A stretch of 64,000 nucleotides of DNA. Source: Clostridium tagluense (GTDB lineage: Bacteria > Bacillota > Clostridia > Clostridiales > Clostridiaceae). Shown here in pieces: positions 54,455 through 63,707 of this stretch. The notes below the pieces were generated by a model. It saw only the letters and a list, made by a program, of their open reading frames with translations, was not told the origin of the DNA and did not search any database. The stretch's first letter is position 1. Every line of letters begins with the position of its first letter. The stretch spans positions 1 through 64,000 of the forward strand of contig NZ_BHYK01000023.1 in assembly GCF_003865095.1 (NCBI RefSeq). Direction: 5' to 3'. Made by a program: the position numbers and the translations under genes.

Positions 54455-56219
54455 CCGCTTTATATTCTTTTAATTTTCTATACAGCGTTGCTCTACTTAA
54501 TTCTAAAGCTTCAGCAGCCTTTGTAATGGCTTGTTTGCTATGTCCAAAATGTTCTAACGCTTTTAAAATTTCCTTTTTCTCTAATTCTTTAATAGGTATA
54601 ATCCCTATATTTTTATTAATTTCTAAAGTATTTGATGAAACTTTCAACCGCTTAGGCAAATCCATACATTTTATAACTGAGCTACCGCACATATTTACGG
54701 CATATTCTATGGTATTTTCCAATTCACGTACGTTCCCTGGCCACTTATAATTCATGAAAATTTCTAAAACAGAATCTTCTATTTTACTTATATGCTTTTC
54801 TAGCTTAACGTTACATTTTTCCAAAAGATAATCCATAAGAATCACTATATCATCTTTTCGATCCCTTAATGGAGGTATATTAAGTGGGATTACATTTAAT
54901 CTATAAAACAAATCTTGCCTAAACTCCCCTTCTAACACTTTTTTTTCTAAATCTTTATTAGTAGCTACAATAATTCTTACATCTATAGGAATGGATTCTT
55001 TTCCGCCAATCTTCTCAATAACGTATTCCTGTACTACCCTTAAAAGTTTAGTTTGAAGATGAATAGGCATATCTCCAATTTCATCTAAAAATATAGTTCC
55101 CTTATTTGCGAGTTCAAATTTCCCTGCCTTACCACCTCTTCTTGCTCCTGTAAACGCTCCATCCTCATACCCAAAAAGCTCACTTTCTAGTAATTGTTCT
55201 GGAATAGCCGCGCAATTTATTGGAATAAAAGGCCCTTTAGCTCTAGCACTATAAAAGTGAACAGCCCTTGCAAATAATTCTTTTCCCGTTCCACTTTCTC
55301 CCTGAATAAGCACTGTAGAAGTAGATTTCGCAGCCTTTTTTGCTTCTACTTTAACCTGCTCTAAACAAGAACTACTACCTATAATACTATCAAAGGAAGT
55401 AATCATGGTACCCGTGGTAATATGATTTACTGTTTTTAACAAATCAGAAATATTACTAAAGGAACATACTATGCCAAAGCTTTTATCGCCGATACTAATA
55501 GGCTTTGCATCAAAAACTCCCCTGAAATGATGGCTATTATTATTATAAGTGAATTCTTTATTTTTTAAATTTTTATGTTCATCAATAAGCAAATCAAAAT
55601 CTAAACTACCAATAAATTTTTTTATATTAGTTTTTAAAATTTGATTTCGCTGAAGCTTAAATAACTCTGCTGCTTTGGTATTATAATGAAGAATGTTTCC
55701 TGCGTGATCCGCTGCTATAATCCCTCTATCTACAGCATCGAGAACTATCTCTAGTTCACTTACTAAAAGCTTTATTTGCTCTGTATTTTCCTGTTCTAAT
55801 AACTTTGATGATATTAAATCCGCCATTCTATTTAGAAAATTCATTAGATTTTCTTTATTATTTATAATAGCATCCCGTTGCTCTTCTTCAAAGGCAATAA
55901 GCCCAATTACTCCAACAGTGACATCTCCTACATGAATTGGACAACAGACCTCTGCAAATTCCTCGCAGTTGTAAGCATTCTCACATTCTAAACATGTAAA
56001 ATGTTGCCTAGGATTTTCAATAATAAAACTTTCTCCTTGTGTTAAAGAAAACCCAAAAGCAGATTTTTCATTTACTTTTTCTCCAATACAATTTCTATAT
56101 CTTCCTGTACCTGCTATTCTATTATAATTATTATCTACAACAGTCACATCTACCCTTATGACACTTGATATTGCCTCAGAAATTTTCTGAACATTTGAAA
56201 CAATTTTTATCAAATCCAT
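54432..56219 (-). CDS. Sigma-54-dependent transcription activator
   Basis: 595 residues. An N-terminal sensor domain (about 1-125) has a cysteine cluster ([13 protein letters not shown]...CC). A PAS domain (about 150-260), an AAA+ core (Walker A GESGTGKE about 305; GAFTGA about 355, the sigma-54 contact loop) and a C-terminal Fis-type helix-turn-helix follow. It should open sigma-54 promoters, most likely that of the neighbouring desulfidase-like gene. The cysteines may sense metal, redox state or thiols. Start ATG 56219, nine bases after GAGG; the earlier ATG at 56228 is too near that site. Confidence 0.9.
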   Translation of the reverse strand: MDLIKIVSNVQKISEAISSVIRVDVTVVDNNYNRIAGTGRYRNCIGEKVNEKSAFGFSLTQGESFIIENPRQHFTCLECENAYNCEEFAEVCCPIHVGDVTVGVIGLIAFEEEQRDAIINNKENLMNFLNRMADLISSKLLEQENTEQIKLLVSELEIVLDAVDRGIIAADHAGNILHYNTKAAELFKLQRNQILKTNIKKFIGSLDFDLLIDEHKNLKNKEFTYNNNSHHFRGVFDAKPISIGDKSFGIVCSFSNISDLLKTVNHITTGTMITSFDSIIGSSSCLEQVKVEAKKAAKSTSTVLIQGESGTGKELFARAVHFYSARAKGPFIPINCAAIPEQLLESELFGYEDGAFTGARRGGKAGKFELANKGTIFLDEIGDMPIHLQTKLLRVVQEYVIEKIGGKESIPIDVRIIVATNKDLEKKVLEGEFRQDLFYRLNVIPLNIPPLRDRKDDIVILMDYLLEKCNVKLEKHISKIEDSVLEIFMNYKWPGNVRELENTIEYAVNMCGSSVIKCMDLPKRLKVSSNTLEINKNIGIIPIKELEKKEILKALEHFGHSKQAITKAAEALELSRATLYRKLKEYKAEQYQNEN

Positions 56220-56257
56220 CTTTATCATCCTCTTGTTTTTTACTTAAATACACGCTT

Positions 56258-56287
56258 ATTATATCTCTGGTGCCACCCAGGTTGCAA
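56258..56287 (-). promoter_or_regulatory. Sigma-A promoter of the activator gene with dyad in spacer
   Basis: Minus strand TTGCAA at 56282-56287 and TATAAT at 56258-56263, spacer 18. The spacer holds the GC-rich dyad CTGGGTGGCACCAG, a possible operator. Confidence 0.55.
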
Positions 56288-56423
56288 GTGGTAAGTTACT
56301 TGGCTAACTCATCACTTAAATTTCACCTTGAGCAAATAATAATTTAAATTTATTGTTTGTAAAATATTAAAATTAATATAACTTATAAACTTGGATATAA
56401 TATTATTGAAGGAAGGTGTTCCC

Positions 56424-57128
56424 ATGAACGAAGGCCTAATAGTACTAGTCAGAGGAATCATTGGCTTTTTTACATTATTGATATTTACCCGTATTCTCGG
56501 CAAGCAGCAGGTTAGTCAGCTTACTTTTTTTGATTATGTAGTTGGTATAACTATAGGTTCTACAGCCTCCTCTCTAACTACAGATTTAACTAGTAGAGCA
56601 TGGCCTCATTGGGTAGGACTATTTACATGGACTGCTTTATGCTTAATTTTACAATTAATAACTCTTAAATCAAAGACTGCTGAAAAATACCTAGATGGAC
56701 AGCCTACCATCGTTATTATAAATGGAAAAATACTAGAGGAGTCCATGAAAAAATTTCGATACACCATAGGCGACCTTCTATCACAGTTAAGAGATAAAGA
56801 TATTTTTGATATAGACCAAGTGGCTTATGCAATCCTGGAAAAAGATGGTCAATTGTCTATCTTAAAAAAAACTCAGTGTGATCCAGTTACCCCAAAAGAT
56901 TTAAATCTTAAAACTTCACCTGCCAGTATTGATTTTGAAGTGATTTACGATGGCTCCATTTTGCAAGATAGCTTAGATAAGATCAATAGGAATGAAAGAT
57001 GGTTAATGAAACAATTAAAAAGCAAAGGCATTAATGACGCTTCCGAAGTATTCTTAGCTATTTATAATGCCACCAGTGGCCTACATATAGATCTTTATAA
57101 AGATCATATAAAAAAAAATAACAAATAA
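56424..57128 (+). CDS. DUF421 membrane protein (YetF type)
   Basis: 234 residues. Three N-terminal membrane helices (about 5-80) with the conserved RILGKQQVSQLTFFDYVVGITIGS region are followed by a cytoplasmic YetF-like domain (GQPTIVIINGKILEE; RDKDIFDIDQVAYAILEKDGQLS). These proteins are linked to spores and membranes in Firmicutes, but their function is unsettled. ATG 56424 follows GGAAGGTG; the frame is open from 56391. It forms a pair with the DUF4363 gene 24 bp downstream. Confidence 0.88.
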   Translation: MNEGLIVLVRGIIGFFTLLIFTRILGKQQVSQLTFFDYVVGITIGSTASSLTTDLTSRAWPHWVGLFTWTALCLILQLITLKSKTAEKYLDGQPTIVIINGKILEESMKKFRYTIGDLLSQLRDKDIFDIDQVAYAILEKDGQLSILKKTQCDPVTPKDLNLKTSPASIDFEVIYDGSILQDSLDKINRNERWLMKQLKSKGINDASEVFLAIYNATSGLHIDLYKDHIKKNNK

Positions 57129-57152
57129 AATATAAGGGAGTAACTTAACTTT

Positions 57153-57518
57153 ATGAAAAAATTAATATCATACTCTATACCAATAGTTACTTTAACAGTC
57201 TTTGTATTATTAATGCTTGGTGGTAATTATTTAAAAAAACCTCATAACCAGTCAGAAGATGTAGTTGCTTTTGTAGAGGTATCTATAGAACATGCAAAAT
57301 CCGAGAGATGGGATATGCTTGAGCAAGATATGACTAATATTGATTTAGCCTGGAAAAAAATAATTCCACGTATTCAATTTAGTGTTGAGCGAGATGAAAT
57401 ATATAATATAAGTTTAAATATAGCTAAACTTCGTGGCTCCATAACCAGTGAAGATAAAGCTAGTACACTAATAGAATTAAATGAGATCATGGAAGATTGG
57501 GATGAACTAACAAGGTAG
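57153..57518 (+). CDS. DUF4363 protein
   Basis: 121 residues with an N-terminal signal-anchor (about 7-24) and an outside helical domain (VEVSIEHAKSERWDMLEQDM; SEDKASTLIELNEIMEDWDEL). DUF4363 genes commonly follow DUF421 genes in clostridia, as here. The two products likely act together at the membrane; the function is unknown. ATG 57153 with GGGAG. Confidence 0.82.
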   Translation: MKKLISYSIPIVTLTVFVLLMLGGNYLKKPHNQSEDVVAFVEVSIEHAKSERWDMLEQDMTNIDLAWKKIIPRIQFSVERDEIYNISLNIAKLRGSITSEDKASTLIELNEIMEDWDELTR

Positions 57519-57577
57519 TAGACCGCGTTAGTTTATCTCCTTTTATTTTGAAAACAATATTGTTTTTATGGCACACT

Positions 57578-57676
57578 CTTTTTTCTTAGATTATGCTAAC
57601 AAAAGTATATATTGCGTAAAATGCATTTAAGCAATATATACTTGACCTTATAGCATAATATAAGAAAAATTTTTTA
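57578..57676. repeat. Repeat B, complete palindromic copy
   Basis: Large inverted repeat. Outer arms are CTTTTTTCTTAGATTATGCT at 57578 and AGCATAATATAAGAAAAA at 57652. The inner perfect arms AAGTATATATTGC (57603-57615) and GCAATATATACTT (57631-57643) enclose a 15-base loop. The right half is shared with 48935-48970. It abuts the helD stop codon and may act as its terminator. Confidence 0.78.
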
Positions 57677-57678
57677 AT

Positions 57679-59847
57679 CTAAAATGAACTTTTTTGAACC
57701 ACATGAAGCTCATGTAATGCTCTAGTTGCCATCACATATCTAAGTTTATCCTCTTGCTTATATTCATCTCCTGTACCACTTGATGCTTCTAGCAGCATAA
57801 TAACTGCATCAAACTCAAGTCCCTTAGCAAAATAGGATGGAATAACAACAATGCCACTATGATACACTGCATTTTCATTGTTAATAATTTTAATCTTAGC
57901 AATGTCTTTAATTAACTTGAAGATTTTTTCTGTTTCATTTATATCCTTACATATAATTGCAATATTTTCATAAGCATTGCTTTTAAAATCTTCAATTTTT
58001 TGTACCATATAACTTTTAAATTCATCCGTGTCAGATATTGATTTTTCTGTTACAGCTTCGCCACTTCTTACTATAGGAACAATAGGTTCTGTACTCAAAT
58101 ATTTATTGGCATACTCCATAATTTCCACTGTAGATCTATAACTAGTATTTAGTTTAAACTCCTGAACATTACATTGTGGAAGTATATTTTTCAAGTCATG
58201 CATAGGCAGTCTTCCCTGATATGGAATAATCCGTTGATTACTATCTCCAACTATGGTTAAGGAAGTACACCTTGTTAATTCTTTTATTACTAGGAATTGA
58301 AGTTGATTATAATCCTGAGCTTCATCTATTACTACATGTTTGATTTGCTCAGAAACTTTTATTCCCTCTAACTTATTTTTAAAATACAAGATACCACCTA
58401 AATCATTTTCAGTTAATCTTTTATAGCCATTGATTTTATTGTATAAATCAACACAGTTTCCATTTTCTAGCCAAGCAAGATTTCTTTTTAACTTTATTAT
58501 CTCTCTAATAACTTCTCGTATTTTAAGTTTTCTGTTAAACTCTAAATCATTTACTTTAAAACTTTGTTCTTCCTCAGATAATAAAGACACAGTTTTTTCA
58601 TATTCCTTTTGTATAAGTCTAATTTTTTCATCTCTAGCATCACTAATCTTAGAATAAATAATTCTTTTAATTTTCTTACTTCTCCTAAATAAGGGCATAG
58701 TTTTATAATAATTATAAAACATTTCCATTATATCTTCTTTAGATAATATTACCTCATTCATAAAAAGTAAATCTTCTATTTTAAAATATTCACTATCTAA
58801 TTTTTCTACTGATTCATCGAGGAAATTTTTATATTCTATAGAATTTTTATAGATAATATCTTCTGTAAATTCACTTTCACCACTAAGCACTTTTTCCATG
58901 TATTCTTTTAGACTCATTACTTCTTCAATCTCTAAAATATCAAAAGCAAAGTCTCTAAAGGTTGTTTGTTTAACCCCTGATTCTCCAAGACTTGGTAACA
59001 CTTGTGATATATACTCCATAAATACATTATTGGGTCCGAGTATTAGAACTTTATCTTGGAGTATTTTTCTGTAATTATAAAGTAAATAAGCTACCCTATG
59101 AAGAGCAATAGTAGTTTTTCCACTTCCTGCCACACCATCCACAACAATAGTTTTGGTTCTTGGTTGTCTTATTAAGTCATCCTGTTCCTTTTGTATTGTC
59201 ATTATTATATCTTTTAACTTTTCTGAAGCATTGCTACTAAGCACCATTTGAAGTATCTCATCTTTTATATCTAGTGCTGAGTCAAACATACCCATAAGTT
59301 TTTCTTTTTTTATAATGTATTGTCTCTTAGCTAAAATATTCACTAGCATCTTTTCTTTAGGTGCTTCATAAAAAGTTTCTCCTAAAGCTCCGGTATAAAA
59401 TAAGGATGCAATTGGTGCTCTCCAATCTACTATTAGTGGTTCAAATGTATTCTCTGGAGTAACTCCAAATCTTCCTATATACATTTTATTAATACCAAAA
59501 TCTTCTTCCGAAAAATCAATTCTTCCAAAATAAGGAGAGCTCTTAAGCTGAGTTAACTCTTTGAGTCTTCTATCAATAGTTTTGAAGGCTTCTTCCTTAA
59601 CATATATCTCATGATCAAAATATTCTATTACCATATCCTCATCATCTCTATAGTCTTCAATTACTTTTTTCCTATACTCTAAAATATATTTTGTAATTTC
59701 CTTTCTCTTTTCAATATATTTTAGAATTTCTTCACTAATGATTTCAATATCCACTTTTAGTTTTTCTTCTTCTATATTAAATTCTAATTGCTTTTTTAAT
59801 TCCACTTCTATGAGACTAGCGTCCATATCATATTTATTATTATTCAA
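57679..59847 (-). CDS. helD: RNA polymerase recycling motor HelD
   Basis: UvrD-like superfamily 1 helicase relative that removes stalled RNA polymerase from DNA; 722 residues against about 770 in Bacillus. The N-terminal coiled-coil arm (about 1-110) precedes the motor. Walker A is GVAGSGKTT at about 237, motif II VVIDEAQDYN, a QRIIPYQGR block, and the C-terminal AKGLEFDAVIML. Start taken as TTG 59847 with GGGGTG six bases upstream; GTG 59856 overlaps that site. It lies 30 bp after the epimerase gene and may be co-transcribed. Confidence 0.88.
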   Translation of the reverse strand: MNNNKYDMDASLIEVELKKQLEFNIEEEKLKVDIEIISEEILKYIEKRKEITKYILEYRKKVIEDYRDDEDMVIEYFDHEIYVKEEAFKTIDRRLKELTQLKSSPYFGRIDFSEEDFGINKMYIGRFGVTPENTFEPLIVDWRAPIASLFYTGALGETFYEAPKEKMLVNILAKRQYIIKKEKLMGMFDSALDIKDEILQMVLSSNASEKLKDIIMTIQKEQDDLIRQPRTKTIVVDGVAGSGKTTIALHRVAYLLYNYRKILQDKVLILGPNNVFMEYISQVLPSLGESGVKQTTFRDFAFDILEIEEVMSLKEYMEKVLSGESEFTEDIIYKNSIEYKNFLDESVEKLDSEYFKIEDLLFMNEVILSKEDIMEMFYNYYKTMPLFRRSKKIKRIIYSKISDARDEKIRLIQKEYEKTVSLLSEEEQSFKVNDLEFNRKLKIREVIREIIKLKRNLAWLENGNCVDLYNKINGYKRLTENDLGGILYFKNKLEGIKVSEQIKHVVIDEAQDYNQLQFLVIKELTRCTSLTIVGDSNQRIIPYQGRLPMHDLKNILPQCNVQEFKLNTSYRSTVEIMEYANKYLSTEPIVPIVRSGEAVTEKSISDTDEFKSYMVQKIEDFKSNAYENIAIICKDINETEKIFKLIKDIAKIKIINNENAVYHSGIVVIPSYFAKGLEFDAVIMLLEASSGTGDEYKQEDKLRYVMATRALHELHVVQKSSF

Positions 59848-59877
59848 AACTATCACCCCATTTCAATGGTTATATTT

Positions 59878-60966
59878 TTATAAAATTTCATGCCATCCGA
59901 TAATATCTGAAATACCAAGGCCTGGAGAATCATTAATAGTTATTCTATTTCCTGTAATAGCTGCTCCTCCAATTATTGAATCATGCTCAAATAACAACAT
60001 AGTATCTAAGTCTGCTTTAATCATATTAGATTTCGATACCGCAAAACTAGCTGCTGCTGTTATGCCCATTCTACTTTCTAGCATACAACCCATCATGCAT
60101 CTTATACCCATATTTTCTGCCATATTGTATATTTTTATTGCATTATTTATGCCCCCACACTTCATAAGCTTTATGCTTATAAGATCTGCCGCTCTTCTTT
60201 CAATTATCTTGAAAGCATCTGAAGGCCCAAAAACTGCTTCATCTGCAAGAATTTTTGTTTCTACGTTATCTGTAACATATTTTAACCCATCTATATCCCA
60301 AGCATTAACTGGTTGCTCAACAAACTCAATGTCTAGTCCCATATCTTCAAATTTTCTAATAATACTTACAGCTTCTTTGGGTCTCCAACCTTGATTAGCA
60401 TCTACCCTTATTTTTATTCCTCGTCTTACTGCTTTTCTTACAGCTTTTACTCTCTCTATATCATGTTCTAAATCGTTCCCAATTTTTACCTTTAAATAAG
60501 TATACCCATCCATTACAGCTTCTAGGGATTTTCCTACCATTTGTTCTACAGTATCATTTGCTATTGTAAGATCCGTAGTTAATGAAGTTTTGTATCCTCC
60601 CAAAAATTTATAAAGTGGCACTCCATATTTTTTACAAAGTAAATCATATATAGCCATATCAATAGCAGCTTTCGCACTATTATTTCCATGAATTGAATTA
60701 TGAATTACTTTCATAATTTCTTCAAGATTATCGATGTCGAGTCCTAGAATTTCTGGCTTAATATAATTTATTGCTCCAATAATTGAATTCTCTGTTTCTC
60801 CAGTTATAGAAGGCGTAGGAGCTGCACTACCATATCCTATTTCTCCTGTATCTGTAATCATTTTTATAACTATTTCATCAGAGTATGTAAGGAATCTCTT
60901 TCCTACTCTATATGGTTTTTTCAAAGGAGTACTAATTTTACCCATTTTAATCTCTTTTATTTTCAT
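59878..60966 (-). CDS. Dipeptide epimerase (L-Ala-D/L-Glu type), enolase superfamily
   Basis: 362 residues. The muconate-lactonising subgroup residues are present: KVK base at about 158-160, metal ligands in RVDANQGW (about 188), EFVEQPV (about 215) and LADEAV (about 241), and the second Lys in IKLMKCGG (about 265). The family converts L-Ala-D-Glu from murein to L-Ala-L-Glu, although dipeptide preference varies. A dipeptidase of the PepV type is upstream, so released dipeptides could be epimerised and then cleaved. Start ATG 60966 with GGAGG. Confidence 0.88.
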   Translation of the reverse strand: MKIKEIKMGKISTPLKKPYRVGKRFLTYSDEIVIKMITDTGEIGYGSAAPTPSITGETENSIIGAINYIKPEILGLDIDNLEEIMKVIHNSIHGNNSAKAAIDMAIYDLLCKKYGVPLYKFLGGYKTSLTTDLTIANDTVEQMVGKSLEAVMDGYTYLKVKIGNDLEHDIERVKAVRKAVRRGIKIRVDANQGWRPKEAVSIIRKFEDMGLDIEFVEQPVNAWDIDGLKYVTDNVETKILADEAVFGPSDAFKIIERRAADLISIKLMKCGGINNAIKIYNMAENMGIRCMMGCMLESRMGITAAASFAVSKSNMIKADLDTMLLFEHDSIIGGAAITGNRITINDSPGLGISDIIGWHEIL

Positions 60967-61104
60967 AATTATCCTCCACTAAAAGTTTAATATTTTTTAT
61001 AGTGTTTAAGTTGTTCATAATATTGTATTATACCTCTATATCCATTTTAATTCTACAACTTTTATATTAATTAATTTTAAAAATATAGCTCTTTTAAAAT
61101 ACTA

Positions 61105-61142
61105 AGGCCTATATCTCATTTTATAAGATATAGGCCTATATG
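61105..61142 (-). terminator. Terminator after pepV
   Basis: Hairpin AGGCCTATATCT/AGATATAGGCCT (61105-61116 with 61126-61137), followed by TATTTT on the minus strand. Confidence 0.7.
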
Positions 61143-61153
61143 TTATTCCATTA

Positions 61154-62545
61154 TTACTTTGCTAATTCATATAATGCGTGAGCATATATTTTAGCATTCT
61201 TAATTAAATTATCTATAGTAATATATTCATTTTTCTTATGAATAGTATCTGGTTCTCCTGGGAACATTGGTCCAAATGCTACAGTGTTAGGCATTTCCTT
61301 AGCATAAGTTCCTCCACCTATAGATAGTAATTTAGCTTCTTCTCCAGTTTGCTCAGTATAAACTTTTTGAAGTGCTTTAATAATTGGGCTATCTGGTGAA
61401 AAGTATAATGGTCCTTGGTGCTCAAACTTTTCTATTTTTATTCCAGTTCCTTCTATCCTACTATTAAATGGATTCATCATATCTTCTAGTTTATTTGTTA
61501 CAGGGTATCTTAAATTCAAAGTCATTGTAGCTGAATTTTCATCCATGCTTACAACTCCAACATTAAAGGATAATTTTCCTGAATTCTCATCTTCGAGACA
61601 AACCCCAAAAGACTCACCATGTGTTTCCATACCTATATTCTTATTTAAAAATTTAACGAATTCTGACACATCGTTTGTTCCAATATCTACAGTTCCAAGG
61701 AAAGCAAATAATTGCATTATAGCATTTACTCCAATTTCTGGTGTACTTCCATGAGCTGCTTCACCTACAGATTTAATTATTACCACATCTTCCTTAACTT
61801 CACAGGAAAGCTTGTAATCCATCTGTTTTGCAAAAATATCTAATGCACTAATAATGTTTTTCGCATCTTTAGCTACAATTCCTGCTTCACAATAATCAGG
61901 TACTATGTTAGCTACTCGACCACCTTTGATATATTTTATAAGGTTTTCACCAGAATTCTTTTTATTAAAATCTTTTACAATGTTGAAAATAGTTATACCT
62001 TTTTCTCCATTGATTATTGGATAGTCTGCATCTGGCGTAAAACCAGCAACTGGTGCTTTTTCTTTTTTTAAATAATGTTCAATTTCATTGCTTCCCGTTT
62101 CTTCATTAGTTCCAAATAAGATTCTAATTCTTTTAGAAATAGGTAATTTTGCATCTTTAATTGCCTTTAGTCCATATAATGTTGCCATTATTGGTCCTTT
62201 ATCATCTGTAGTTCCACGTCCGTACATTTTCCCATCATGAATTTCTGCGCCGTAAGGTGGATAAATCCATCCTTCTCCTTCAGGAACTACATCTAAGTGT
62301 CCTAAGGCTAAAACATAATCCTCACCTTGTCCGTACTCTGCATATCCAACATAACCATCTAAGTTAACTGTATGAAAGCCTAAATTCTTTGCAGTATTTA
62401 AAGCACATTCTAATGTTTTAGCTACACCTTCTCCAAAAGGCATTCCAGGTTTTGGTTCACTTTCTATACTCTTAATTCTTATGACCTCTTGAGTAGATTT
62501 AACAATATCCTCTTTCATAGCGTCAATTAATTTATTTATTTCCAT
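61154..62545 (-). CDS. pepV: Dipeptidase PepV, M20 family
   Basis: Zinc/manganese dipeptidase with wide specificity, 463 residues. M20 motifs: metal His in LGHLDVVPEG (about 80), bridging Asp in GTTDDKGP (about 114), Glu pair in NEETGSNE (about 146), Asp in TPDADYP, and a final His near the C-terminus (PDTIHKKNE). Start ATG 62545 with GGAGGGG; an in-frame upstream codon at 62572 lacks a site. It probably completes peptide breakdown in the cytoplasm, together with the epimerase. Confidence 0.92.
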   Translation of the reverse strand: MEINKLIDAMKEDIVKSTQEVIRIKSIESEPKPGMPFGEGVAKTLECALNTAKNLGFHTVNLDGYVGYAEYGQGEDYVLALGHLDVVPEGEGWIYPPYGAEIHDGKMYGRGTTDDKGPIMATLYGLKAIKDAKLPISKRIRILFGTNEETGSNEIEHYLKKEKAPVAGFTPDADYPIINGEKGITIFNIVKDFNKKNSGENLIKYIKGGRVANIVPDYCEAGIVAKDAKNIISALDIFAKQMDYKLSCEVKEDVVIIKSVGEAAHGSTPEIGVNAIMQLFAFLGTVDIGTNDVSEFVKFLNKNIGMETHGESFGVCLEDENSGKLSFNVGVVSMDENSATMTLNLRYPVTNKLEDMMNPFNSRIEGTGIKIEKFEHQGPLYFSPDSPIIKALQKVYTEQTGEEAKLLSIGGGTYAKEMPNTVAFGPMFPGEPDTIHKKNEYITIDNLIKNAKIYAHALYELAK

Positions 62546-62785
62546 ATTCGTTCCCCTCCATTTATAGTCCACATTAAATCATCTAATGTGTTTTATTTAG
62601 ATATGATATATATTATTATTTTTCAAAAGTAATCCATCCCTTTCGAGACAAATACTTTAGAAACATAATTAATCTATTAATAGCATTTTGCTTCATCTCA
62701 TAAATCTTTCTACTGACTTATTGTGATAAAAAAACAGTTTTACTTTTTCACCATTTAATCTTTTATACCCTAACTAATTATAACA

Positions 62786-62959
62786 CTAAATGGTTTTTTT
62801 GTCTATTTTTGTAGCGAATAGGTAATTTGCTAATCCTAGTGCAAAGAACATCATTGTTGAGAATTCATGACTTAATGCTAACCCTGGAAGTATTTTAGGA
62901 CCGTATGTTATATCTAACCAAGAAATATTGTGATAGATATTCCTAACTGTGGCATGTTT
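62786..62959 (-). pseudogene. C-terminal fragment of a membrane protein
   Basis: 57 in-frame codons without a start, from a TGA to a TAG stop. They read like the tail of a membrane protein: YGPKILPGLALSHEFSTMMF, then FALGLANYLFATKIDKK, with one hydrophobic helix. No ribosome binding site is seen. It lies between pepV and the lepB terminator. I do not recognise the parent family. Confidence 0.5.
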
Positions 62960-62960
62960 T

Positions 62961-63015
62961 CAAAAAAAATGAAAATAGCAGATGTATAAACTTGCATTCA
63001 TACTCTACTATTTTC
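62961..63015 (-). terminator. Terminator after lepB
   Basis: Outer stem GAAAATAGCAGA/TCTACTATTTTC (62971-62982 with 63004-63015) followed by a T8 run on the minus strand. Confidence 0.82.
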
Positions 63016-63534
63016 TTATTTTAATTTTCCAAATGTGCTAAAGGGACTAATTCTAATTCTTGCTTTACCCATTATATCTTTCCCGGGTATAAAAGGATTT
63101 GCCCAGTATCTTGCATCTGAAGAGTTTATTCTATTATCTCCCATAAAAAAGTAACTGCCTTCTGGAATTTTAAATTTCATTCCTGCTTTGCCACCTGGAT
63201 TTACAACATAACTCTCGTCTATTTTCACCTTGTTTATGTATAGTGACCCATCATCTCTAATTTCCACTTCATCATTAGGTAGTCCAATAAGTCTCTTTAT
63301 TAAATCTTCATTTAATTCATCAGAATGGAATACTACTATATCCCCATGTTTAAGGTTTTTCTTGTTATGAACTCTTGTTACTAAAATCTTATCATCTAGT
63401 TTTATAGTTGGTAGCATTGATCCAGTTGGAACAGACACGTTAAAGAAAATAACCTTATTTATGATAATTGCTATTATAATTGCTGCTAGTATTGGCAGTA
63501 TCCAGTCTTTAAATACCTTTTTTATAATATCCAT
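63016..63534 (-). CDS. lepB: Signal peptidase I
   Basis: Membrane serine protease that removes signal peptides from exported proteins. 172 residues, the short Gram-positive type. One N-terminal membrane anchor (about 11-33); catalytic Ser39 in VPTGSMLPT and Lys80 in IKRLIGLP, then GDNRINSSDAR. Start ATG 63534 with GGAG. Single gene with its own terminator. Clostridia usually carry several paralogs. Confidence 0.95.
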   Translation of the reverse strand: MDIIKKVFKDWILPILAAIIIAIIINKVIFFNVSVPTGSMLPTIKLDDKILVTRVHNKKNLKHGDIVVFHSDELNEDLIKRLIGLPNDEVEIRDDGSLYINKVKIDESYVVNPGGKAGMKFKIPEGSYFFMGDNRINSSDARYWANPFIPGKDIMGKARIRISPFSTFGKLK

Positions 63535-63658
63535 GATTATCTCCTCTCAATTCTAATACACTAATATTTTATCACAATATTTATAATATAGCAGTATTTA
63601 AAATTTAGCATATGTAAACAATTTTTAAACTTTTAGTGCTTTAATCTATAAAATTATT

Positions 63659-63700
63659 GAAGCCCTTAGCATTTTAGCGTGCCAAGAGCTTTATTTATAA
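63659..63700 (-). terminator. Terminator after alanine symporter gene
   Basis: Minus strand hairpin AAGCTCTT...AAGGGCTT with an inner GCACGC/TGC region, followed by AATAATTTT. Position fits the 3' end of the partial gene at the window edge. Confidence 0.55.
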
Positions 63701-63707
63701 AATCTAT

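Noticed and set aside
56229-56390. T-box-like GGGTGGCACC before the sigma-54 activator
   Set aside because: It falls in the spacer of a good sigma-A promoter, has no Stem I or terminator, and lies too close to the start codon.
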